DNA of 38,042 nucleotides from Candidatus Hydrogenedentota bacterium (GTDB taxonomy: Bacteria > Hydrogenedentota > Hydrogenedentia > Hydrogenedentales > CAILVY01). Below the pieces are notes generated by a model. That model searched no databases and was not told where the DNA came from. It saw nothing but the letters and a program-made list of their open reading frames with translations. Positions 32,199 to 38,042 of this stretch are shown here, one piece after another. Each line of letters opens with the position of its first letter. The first letter of the stretch is position 1. The position numbers and the translations under genes are program-made. The stretch lies in NCBI GenBank assembly GCA_903837785.1, contig CAILVY010000001.1, positions 1-38,042 of the forward strand, read 5' to 3'.

Positions 32199-32558
32199 AT
32201 GGCGAAAGCGGCATGCAGAAGTTTCGGGAACGCGGATGAAGTCCGGGATTTCCCCAATGGGCGGATGGAACTGTTGAAGTTCGGCGGCGCGGTCGTGGGG
32301 CGGGCGGTGCTGCAGCCCGGCTGGCGCTGGTCCACGTCGGTGCAACCGCTTGCCAAGACGAAGCGCTGCGAGGCGTCTCACTTTCAGTATCACGTGTCAG
32401 GCGTGTTGAAAGTGGTCATGGACGACGGCACGGAGGTGGAATGTTGCGCGGGCGATGTATCGTCGATCCCCCCGGGCCATGATGCGTGGGTGGTGGGCGA
32501 TGAGCCGGTGGTGGTCGTGGATTTCCAGGGCTTGGCGCACTTCGCTGTTTCGGCCTAG
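32199..32558 (+). CDS. Small single-domain cupin protein
   Basis: A 119-residue cytoplasmic protein. The centre reads as a cupin barrel: AVLQPGWRWSTSV, then SHFQYHVSGVLKVVMDDGTEV with the two His of motif 1 (His-Phe-Gln-Tyr-His), then GDVSSIPPGHDAWVVGDEPV of motif 2 with Pro-Pro-Gly-His. The metal ligands look present. Family roles range from ligand sensing to small oxygenases or isomerases, so no function is assigned. GAGGAGA lies 6 nt before the ATG at 32199, which fixes the start; the open frame extends further up but overlaps the M23 promoter region. It is convergent with the carbinolamine dehydratase gene. Confidence 0.8.
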   Translation: MAKAACRSFGNADEVRDFPNGRMELLKFGGAVVGRAVLQPGWRWSTSVQPLAKTKRCEASHFQYHVSGVLKVVMDDGTEVECCAGDVSSIPPGHDAWVVGDEPVVVVDFQGLAHFAVSA

Positions 32559-32603
32559 CCGCGCCTCACGCCTCCGGCCGTACGTGGCGGCGCGGGGCGG
32601 GGC

Positions 32604-32939
32604 TCAGCAGGACAGCGTGTCAATCTTGGCGGCCAGAATGAAGTCGTTCTCGGTCAGGCCGTTGACTTTGTGTGTCCAGAGCGTCACGCGTACTTTTCCC
32701 CAGGCGAGATAGAGGTCGGGATGATGGTTTTCGGCCTCGGCAAGGCCGCCCACGGCATTTGTGAATGCGAGGGCGCCCCGGAAGTCCTTAAATGTGAAGA
32801 CTTTCTCCAAGCGCCCCTCTGCGACGATGGCCCAGCCTTCGCCCAGTTGCGCGTGAAGAGCATGCAACGCCTCTCCTTCGAGCGGCGGAACGCCGCCCCG
32901 GCAGGGCACGCACGACTTCTCAACGAGAGCACATTCCAT
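32604..32939 (-). CDS. 4a-hydroxytetrahydrobiopterin dehydratase (PCD)
   Basis: A 111-residue pterin-4a-carbinolamine dehydratase. The signature ENHHPDLYLAWGKVRVTLWT (Glu70, His72, His73, Pro74, then His90) is fully conserved, followed by VNGLTENDFILAAKID. It dehydrates 4a-hydroxytetrahydropterin, regenerating cofactor for aromatic amino-acid hydroxylases; in bacteria without such hydroxylases it may serve molybdopterin or folate metabolism. AAAGGA lies 7 nt before the ATG. Length is normal for the family. It is divergent from the membrane protein at 33129 and convergent with the cupin gene. Confidence 0.93.
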   Translation of the reverse strand: MECALVEKSCVPCRGGVPPLEGEALHALHAQLGEGWAIVAEGRLEKVFTFKDFRGALAFTNAVGGLAEAENHHPDLYLAWGKVRVTLWTHKVNGLTENDFILAAKIDTLSC

Positions 32940-33128
32940 GGCGTTGTCCTTTCATTGCTTCTCTTTGAAGGAAACGCCGGGACGGATGGGGTATTCCTTG
33001 TTGCGGCCGTGACACCGGAGGCTTGATTGCCGTAGTCTAAGGGGCATTTGCGGCCGGCAGCAGCGGGAATTCTGTGTCGTTCTTGCTGACGCGGGCCGTG
33101 CACACGTCAGCAGCGAGGCAGCGATTCC

Positions 33129-33956
33129 ATGAAGGCAGTAGCGAAGCGTCTCCGCACCCCGGTGTCCGGCAATCCCCTGAAGCGCATCCTCAGCGGCGAT
33201 TTCACGCCAAGGGAATTGCGGTATTATGTGATCTTCCTGACGTCGGTCTTCTGGGGCTTGATCTTCGCGAGCTGGATGAACTTCCCGAAGGATCATCACT
33301 TCTCGATCATGACGCATACGTTCAGCTTTCTGGGCAGCTTCGAGAACAAGCACAATCCGGAGCGGTGGTGGATTTTCTCGATCGCAATGGCATTCTGGGG
33401 CACGGCGTCGGTTCCGTTGATGCTGTATTTTCGCCGCCGCTTCGCGTTAATCTCGCCGTGGGGCGCCGCCGTGGGCGCATTTCTCTTCCTCGCGGGGTGC
33501 ACCGGCATCGTGCTCATTGCGATCTTCCCCGATGCGCACGGCAAGGTCATCGGCGATTTCGAATACACGCATATCCACATGAAGGCGGCGTTTCTCGTTG
33601 CCGCGGCCTTTGGCCTGGGGATTCCCTGGCACGCGTTGTTGCTGCTCCTGGATTGGATTGCCGGGAAACGTTCGGGCGCCCCGTCGGCCTTCACGCACGG
33701 GAAGTACCTCTGGCCCTATGGGCTCTGGACGGTGATGGTCAGCGTGGCGATGTATTTCCAGATCAAGTGGGAATTCGTCTACGCGGAGATGAAGGCTGCG
33801 GCGGCGGCCTCGGGGGCGAGCATCGGCAGCCACTGGTCCGAAGCGCTGAACACCCGGTATTCGTTCCCGCTCTGGGAGAACCTCGTTATCTACACGCTCT
33901 TTATCTTCCTCATGTGGCTCGCCGCCACCCTCTCGGCCGACGCCGCGGAGGAATAG
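33129..33956 (+). CDS. Polytopic membrane protein, possibly DUF998-like
   Basis: A 275-residue protein with about six hydrophobic helices (YYVIFLTSVFWGLIFASWMN, WWIFSIAMAFWGTASVPLML, WGAAVGAFLFLAGCTGIVLI, AAFLVAAAFGLGIPWHALLL, LWTVMVSVAMYFQIKW, LVIYTLFIFLMWLAATL). The phrase SIMTHTFSFLGSFENKHNPERWW, read in part as FLG...NP...W, is reminiscent of DUF998 proteins, but I am not certain. Conserved-looking His in EYTHIHMK and PWHALL could bind metal or haem. Only a weak ribosome-binding site precedes the ATG. Function unknown. Confidence 0.75.
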   Translation: MKAVAKRLRTPVSGNPLKRILSGDFTPRELRYYVIFLTSVFWGLIFASWMNFPKDHHFSIMTHTFSFLGSFENKHNPERWWIFSIAMAFWGTASVPLMLYFRRRFALISPWGAAVGAFLFLAGCTGIVLIAIFPDAHGKVIGDFEYTHIHMKAAFLVAAAFGLGIPWHALLLLLDWIAGKRSGAPSAFTHGKYLWPYGLWTVMVSVAMYFQIKWEFVYAEMKAAAAASGASIGSHWSEALNTRYSFPLWENLVIYTLFIFLMWLAATLSADAAEE

Positions 33957-33989
33957 GGACGGGCCGACTCTCTCGAGGCCGTGCGTATG

Positions 33990-34006
33990 CAGCCCCTTCA
34001 GGGCTG
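33990..34006. repeat. Palindrome CAGCCC/GGGCTG
   Basis: CAGCCC and GGGCTG with a 5-nt loop, 34 nt after the stop at 33956. It may be a REP-like element or a weak terminator; there is no T-tract. Confidence 0.5.
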
Positions 34007-34025
34007 TGATGGGGGGGGGCGTATA

Positions 34026-34069
34026 CCCAGGGCGGCGCGCAGCGCCTTCGGCGCATCGCTTGCCCTGGG
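34026..34069. repeat. Long palindrome CCCAGGGC/GCCCTGGG
   Basis: CCCAGGGC (34026-34033) pairs with GCCCTGGG (34062-34069); inside, GCGCCTTCGGCGC forms a second hairpin. The whole can fold into a branched structure. It abuts the first copy of the 34-bp direct repeat. Confidence 0.65.
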
Positions 34070-34097
34070 CTGTGTTCTTGCCGCGCCTTCAGCGCTC
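34064..34097 (+). repeat. 34-bp direct repeat, copy 1
   Basis: Perfect match to 34136-34169, 72 bp downstream. Begins CCTGGGCTGTGTTCTTG and ends with AGCGCTC. Confidence 0.85.
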
Positions 34098-34135
34098 CGG
34101 AGGGGTGGAACGGGGAAGAAAAGCGCATACGTTGG

Positions 34136-34169
34136 CCTGGGCTGTGTTCTTGCCGCGCCTTCAGCGCTC
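34136..34169 (+). repeat. 34-bp direct repeat, copy 2
   Basis: Perfect copy of 34064-34097. Followed at 34214-34247 by a diverged third copy that keeps TGTGTTCTTG and has gained its own hairpin (GCTCTGAG and CTCAGAGC). Confidence 0.85.
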
Positions 34170-34369
34170 TGGACAGTCTTGGCTCCGGGGCAGAATACAT
34201 TGCGCGCGCCGTGCTCTGAGTGTGTTCTTGTCAAGCTCTCAGAGCGCGGGAGGAGTGCGCACGACGCAACGTTGGAACAATGCAGAGAAGGACTGGCACG
34301 AGCGTAGGATCGCGTCGGCACTGGCGGATGTCACGGCCGATGGATAGGAACGACGACCCCGTGCGACAC

Positions 34370-36151
34370 TCATTTCTGAATACTGAACTCGTCTTTGGCG
34401 GCGCCGTCTTTGGCGAGGGCGCGGAAGGTCAGGCGGTTGCCGTCGATGTGGATGAGGTTGCAGAAGCCGGGGCCGCTGGCGCCAGCCTCGATCAGGGGCG
34501 GTTTGGGATTGGGCATGCGGTCGCCGGGGATGGACACGGAGGTGATGTAGATGGTGCCTTCGGCGGGCGATGCGACCCGCTTGCCACCGCGGACGGGGTA
34601 GCTTCGCAAGTGGTTGTGGACGTGGCCGGTGAGCACGAGGTCGACGTGGTACGCGTCGAAGAGGCTCGCCCATTTCTCCTGCAGTTCGGGGTATTCCTCG
34701 CCGACGAGGTAGAGGGGGAAGTGGAAGATGGCGAGTTTCCAGGTGGCGGTGCTTCTGGCGAGTTCGGTGCGGAGCCAGTCCGCTTGTGCGTTGGCATCGC
34801 TCATGACGTCGAGGACGAAGAATTGGGCGTTGCTGTAGGAGAAGGTGTACGCCCGCTCGGGGGGGATGGCGGCGGGGCCGTTGGGCGGCAAGGAGAGGAT
34901 ATCGAGGAACATGCCGGGGCCGAGGCCCAATTGGGCGTCGTGGTTGCCGATGGCGGGCATCAGAGGCCGCCGGGAGAACATGGGCTCGCCGAAATTCAGG
35001 AATTGGTCCCAGTCGTCGCGTTCGAGCCCGGTGCCGACGAGGTCGCCGGAGACTGTGCAGAAGGCGGCCTCCGGATGCAGCTTGAAGACGGACTGCAGGA
35101 GATCGCCCCAGTCCGGACGGTTGTGGGTGTCGCTGCAGTAGAGGAAACTGAAAGGTGCGGTGCCGGACGGGGCGGTGGAGAAGTCGGCGGGCTGGCTCCA
35201 GTTATCCGAGTCCGGGGCGCCCACTTGATACTCGTAGGCCTGTCCGGGCTTCAATGCGGTCAACGCGGCGGTAAACCAGTGACAGTAGCGGTCATTGGCC
35301 AACAGGCGGTCTTCCATTTTCCGGCAGTCCGCGGACACTTCGATGAAGGAGCCGGCAGCGCCTTTCTCGCGGTAACGAACAACGCCGGCGTTGATTTCGG
35401 TGTTTGTCCGCCAATGGATATCCTGGGTGACACGCGGGTCGCCGCTCCAAGTGAGGAAGACCGGGCCGGGGGTTCTGGACGAGGGAAAGGGGGTCTTGCG
35501 AAAGGAGGAAACGACGCAGGCTTCGCGGGCGCGGCCGCGCGTGGTCGGAAGAAGCACCTGTCCGCGCAAGACACCCGGGATTTCAGCGAGGACGAGTTCG
35601 GTCCAGTCGCCGTAGGTGCTCGCGCCTTCCTTCATCTCCCCCACCGCCTGGCCTTCGGGATGGAACGCGGAGAGGGTAACTTTCCGGCCGGATTCCTGCG
35701 GACCGACGCAGACAAAGTAGTGGGGCCGGAACTCATCGAGGCTGCTAATGCCGAGTTCGACGCGTCCCGCTGGAACGGGTTTCTGCCAGACCTCGTACTT
35801 CCATCCGTCGACGTTCGTGACGAGCAGGTCGGTCTTTGCGAAGCCCGATTCCGCCAGCCAGAACGGCGGGATCTTCTGCTCAACGTTGCGCATGACGGAT
35901 ACGACGGCCGGAATGTCCACCGTGAAGCTCCAGTGCTTCGTGGCGAGGATGCGCCGCTCCTCGGGCAGGAGCAGGCTCTGCACCCTGGCGTCGTCCAGGG
36001 CATAGAGTTGCTCGAGGCTTTGGGTGGCATAGAGGCGGTTGATCAGGGCATCCATCACCTCGGGCACGGAACTCTGTGCGGACACGCGGCCCGCGAAGAG
36101 CAGCAGGAGCATCGCGGCAGAACGCACGGCGGCCAAAGGGTGTTTGTGCAT
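34370..36151 (-). CDS. Secreted PAP-like metallophosphoesterase
   Basis: A 593-residue protein with a signal peptide (about 1-25, ending RVSAQ). Residues about 30-225 match nothing I know; 228-328 are a fibronectin-like domain (VFLTWSGDP, LTALKPGQAYEYQV) like that of purple acid phosphatases; 333-593 are the metallophosphoesterase domain with SDTHN (Asp341, His343), SGDLVGTG (Asp370), GNHD (403-405), His477 in IFHFPLY, and GHVHNH (510-514). The Tyr ligand that defines purple acid phosphatases (GDxxY) is replaced (GDLVG), so a different metal pair is expected. It probably acts on phosphate esters outside the cytoplasm. GGAGG lies 8 nt before the ATG at 36151, and nagD ends 31 nt upstream, so they form an operon. 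Confidence 0.85.
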   Translation of the reverse strand: MHKHPLAAVRSAAMLLLLFAGRVSAQSSVPEVMDALINRLYATQSLEQLYALDDARVQSLLLPEERRILATKHWSFTVDIPAVVSVMRNVEQKIPPFWLAESGFAKTDLLVTNVDGWKYEVWQKPVPAGRVELGISSLDEFRPHYFVCVGPQESGRKVTLSAFHPEGQAVGEMKEGASTYGDWTELVLAEIPGVLRGQVLLPTTRGRAREACVVSSFRKTPFPSSRTPGPVFLTWSGDPRVTQDIHWRTNTEINAGVVRYREKGAAGSFIEVSADCRKMEDRLLANDRYCHWFTAALTALKPGQAYEYQVGAPDSDNWSQPADFSTAPSGTAPFSFLYCSDTHNRPDWGDLLQSVFKLHPEAAFCTVSGDLVGTGLERDDWDQFLNFGEPMFSRRPLMPAIGNHDAQLGLGPGMFLDILSLPPNGPAAIPPERAYTFSYSNAQFFVLDVMSDANAQADWLRTELARSTATWKLAIFHFPLYLVGEEYPELQEKWASLFDAYHVDLVLTGHVHNHLRSYPVRGGKRVASPAEGTIYITSVSIPGDRMPNPKPPLIEAGASGPGFCNLIHIDGNRLTFRALAKDGAAKDEFSIQK

Positions 36152-36182
36152 TGCGTGAACCTCCGAAGGCGCGCGCAGCGCC

Positions 36183-36944
36183 CTAAACTTCGATATCGCC
36201 GACCGAATCCACGATCTGCGTGGGCCGGTATGGGAACGCGCCAACCATCTCGCGGGTGGTGACGCCGGTGAGGACCAGGATGGTTTCGAGCCCGGATTGG
36301 ACGCCCGCGATGATGTCGGTGTCCATGCGGTCGCCGACCATCACGGTGTTTTCAGAATGGACGCCCAGGTGCTTGAGCGCGTTGCGCATCATGAGGGGAT
36401 TGGGCTTGCCGATGAAGAAGGGGGCGCGGCCCGTGGCCTTCTCGATGAGCGCGGCCATGGCGCCGCAGGCGGGAACCAAGCCGTCTTCGGTCGGGCCGGA
36501 GGGGTCGGGATTCGTCGCGACGAAGCGGGCGCCCGCCTCGACGAGGCGGATGCCTTTCGTGATTGCGTCGATGCTGTAGGCGTGCGTTTCGCCCAGGACG
36601 ACATACTCGGGATCATGATCCGTGATGACATAGCCGGACTGATGAACCATGCTCGTGAGGCCGCTCTCGCCGATGACGAAAGCCGTGCCGTGCGGATTCT
36701 GCGCATGGAGGAACATGGCGGTGGCCATGGCGGAAGTGAAGATGTGTTCGGACGGCACGTCGAGTCCGATCAGCCGAAGCCGATAGGAGAGGTCGCCCGG
36801 AGTGTACATCGGATTGTTCGTCAACACGAGGTATTTCGCTTCGCGTTCCTTGAGGCGTTGAAGAAAGAGCATGGCCTCGGGGATGGCGGTGCGCCCGCGC
36901 ACAAGCACGCCATCCATGTCGATCAGATAGTTCTTGGGGGTCAT
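36183..36944 (-). CDS. nagD: NagD-like HAD-IIA phosphatase
   Basis: A 253-residue HAD superfamily hydrolase, colinear over its whole length with E. coli NagD (250 residues) as I remember it. Motif I is [10 protein letters not shown] (nucleophile Asp), motif [16 protein letters not shown], motif III includes [10 protein letters not shown] (Lys), and motif [22 protein letters not shown]. The cap segment [16 protein letters not shown] and [12 protein letters not shown] match NagD closely. NagD dephosphorylates nucleoside monophosphates such as UMP; other substrates occur in the family. AGGAA lies 6-7 nt before the ATG at 36944. It is followed by the PAP-like phosphoesterase on the same strand. 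Confidence 0.9.
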   Translation of the reverse strand: MTPKNYLIDMDGVLVRGRTAIPEAMLFLQRLKEREAKYLVLTNNPMYTPGDLSYRLRLIGLDVPSEHIFTSAMATAMFLHAQNPHGTAFVIGESGLTSMVHQSGYVITDHDPEYVVLGETHAYSIDAITKGIRLVEAGARFVATNPDPSGPTEDGLVPACGAMAALIEKATGRAPFFIGKPNPLMMRNALKHLGVHSENTVMVGDRMDTDIIAGVQSGLETILVLTGVTTREMVGAFPYRPTQIVDSVGDIEV

Positions 36945-37247
36945 GGTTGTTTCCTGGTTGCTGGGCATAGCGTAGCACAGGCCGCCCACGGGAATGAATC
37001 CGCGCCGCGTCACGGATGGATGCATCAGGCCGGGTCGGGGACGACCGCGGCCTACGGGGTAGTTGGCAAGGTGCCTGACTCCGGTTGCGGCGGGGAGCGC
37101 GTGCAGGTGGCGAGGAGAGTGTCCGGCGGCATGGAAAATGCGAAGCGCCGGCGCGGAACTCGTACTGCTTCGCAATATTCGGCATATCCGGGATGTTGAC
37201 TGAGACAAGAGTATAAAGAGTGTTCCCCCGGAAAGGAGGGTAAAGTG
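36945..37247. other. Divergent intergenic region, about 300 bp
   Basis: It separates nagD (minus) from the PRC-barrel gene (plus). On the plus strand TTGACT (37196-37201) and TATAAA (37212-37217) are only 10 nt apart, so they are not a paired promoter. The phrase AAGGTGCCTGACTCC near 37069 resembles a dispersed motif seen in many genomes. Nothing else is visible. Confidence 0.4.
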
Positions 37248-37976
37248 ATGATACGAAGCGCAAAGTCGATGTTGGGTTACCGCTTGGCCGCGAGTGACGG
37301 CACGGTAGGCCACGTGCGCGATTTCTACTTTGATGAGCAAAGCGGCGAGATTCGGCATTTGCTGGTGGATCTCGGCTGGCATCTCCCGGGCCGCAAGGTG
37401 TTGATCGACCCGCCGCTGCTGGGTTCCCCCGACTGGGTGCACCGGACGATTCCGACGGTTATGACGCGGGAAGCGGTCCGGCACAGCCCGAAGCCCGGCA
37501 CGGACAAGCCGGTCTTTAGGCAGCTCCAGGAGCAGATGCGCAACTTCTATGAATGGGCGCCGCACTGGACGCCGCTGAGCGGCGAACCTGAGCCGCAGCC
37601 CGAGCTGTCGCTGAGCGGGGATGCGCGGCTGCGAAGCGTGCACCACCTGACGGGCTACAAGGTGGAGACGAATGCGGGACCCATCGGGCACATCGCGGAC
37701 TTTGTAATTGACTGCGGGAAGTGGCGGATCGCGCTGTGCGTCCTCGACCCGGACCGGGCGATCCTGAGCCATCAATGCTCGTTTCCGCTCGGGCAGATCG
37801 AACTGTTCGATTGGGAGAACCGGCGCCTGCGGGTGGGTTTCGAGAACTGGGCGCTGACGGATTGCCCGGAACACCGCCTCGTGGACTTGGACGATCCGAG
37901 CTACGAGCAGCGGGTGCGCGAGTACTACACTCGCTGCACGGAACCCGCGTACATATCCACGCACAAGGACCGGTGA
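37248..37976 (+). CDS. Double PRC-barrel domain protein
   Basis: A 242-residue soluble protein with two PRC-barrel domains: residues about 6-75 ([20 protein letters not shown], then [21 protein letters not shown]) and about 135-205 ([20 protein letters not shown], then [10 protein letters not shown]). Between them is a Pro/Glu linker. PRC-barrels occur in RimM, photosynthetic reaction-centre H subunits, and many stress or surface proteins of unknown role. The strong AAAGGAGGG lies 7 nt before the ATG at 37248; an in-frame GTG at 37245 is only 4 nt away and is less likely. Function unknown. Confidence 0.85.
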   Translation: MIRSAKSMLGYRLAASDGTVGHVRDFYFDEQSGEIRHLLVDLGWHLPGRKVLIDPPLLGSPDWVHRTIPTVMTREAVRHSPKPGTDKPVFRQLQEQMRNFYEWAPHWTPLSGEPEPQPELSLSGDARLRSVHHLTGYKVETNAGPIGHIADFVIDCGKWRIALCVLDPDRAILSHQCSFPLGQIELFDWENRRLRVGFENWALTDCPEHRLVDLDDPSYEQRVREYYTRCTEPAYISTHKDR

Positions 37977-38010
37977 AGCGTGAGCCCCGGCACGGGCATT
38001 TATCAACAAT

Positions 38011-38022
38011 CCCCTCGAGGGG
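38011..38022. repeat. 12-bp palindrome near the right edge
   Basis: CCCCTCGAGGGG, 35 nt after the PRC-barrel stop. A weak terminator or chance palindrome; no T-tract on the plus strand. Confidence 0.4.
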
Positions 38023-38042
38023 TGTGTATATCTTCTCAGGGC

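Larger units (their letters stand above)
33957..34369. other. Intergenic repeat patch, about 410 bp
   Basis: No gene is supported. The stretch contains several palindromes, a run of nine G (34011-34019), a perfect 34-bp direct repeat and a degenerate third copy, all described separately. This type of patch, with palindromes around CCCAGGGC and a shared TGTGTTCTTG core, is common between genes in some planctomycete-like genomes, as I recall. Confidence 0.7.

Noticed and set aside
37196-37217. TTGACT and TATAAA as a promoter for the PRC-barrel gene
   Set aside because: The boxes are only 10 nt apart, too close for a sigma70 promoter.

Overview
This is a GC-rich bacterial chromosome segment with 24 or so genes. 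The mix is typical of free-living, polysaccharide-using bacteria of the Hydrogenedentota/Planctomycetota/Lentisphaerota kind: formylglycine sulfatase, GH27 alpha-galactosidase, oligogalacturonate-lyase-like propeller, Gfo/Idh/MocA oxidoreductase, many TPR proteins, and large secreted multihaem cytochromes with beta-sandwich repeats. No rRNA, tRNA, transposase, integrase, phage gene or CRISPR array was recognised, so the phylum is an inference from gene content only.

Left part (1-14.1 kb): a divergent promoter region separates a truncated small secreted protein (minus strand) from a co-directional envelope-glycan cluster. The cluster runs: GT39-like membrane glycosyltransferase with TPRs; SGNH hydrolase with a PAS-like N-terminal region; SGNH hydrolase with TPRs inserted in the catalytic domain and at the C-terminus; a second GT39-TPR protein; two tandem DUF5989 mini-membrane proteins; and a third GT39-TPR protein. 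ATGA overlaps join the first three genes. A clear sigma70-type promoter overlaps the stop of the second GT39 gene and drives the DUF5989 pair. The third GT39 gene is split by one in-frame TAG where its paralogue has Trp; its C-terminal half carries about 24 TPRs, part of them in a 306-bp three-TPR super-repeat. I infer a cell-surface glycosylation and glycan acyl-modification system.

Middle (14.1-20.5 kb): a Tat-exported sulfatase, a U32/DUF3656 protein (RlhA-like), a secreted GH27 alpha-galactosidase, and on the minus strand an unrecognised 254-residue protein.

20.7-26 kb, minus strand: two paralogous secreted multihaem c-type cytochromes (10 and 7 CxxCH motifs). The 10-haem one resembles the octahaem tetrathionate reductase (OTR) family. 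Each has a signal peptide, then three or four tandem 79-80 residue PEGA-like beta-sandwich repeats, then the haem domain. Each gene is followed by its own hairpin. The two share a phased upstream leader of about 245 bp with four conserved blocks, an unusual cis-regulatory signature.

Right part (26.2-38 kb): a three-gene carbohydrate operon (PL22-like propeller, TIM-barrel sugar isomerase/epimerase, Gfo/Idh/MocA), a half-size TauE/SafE transporter, a polytopic membrane protein, a decayed metallophosphoesterase, an M23 peptidase, a cupin, a pterin carbinolamine dehydratase, a second membrane protein, a patch of intergenic repeats, a secreted PAP-like metallophosphoesterase in an operon with nagD, and a PRC-barrel protein.
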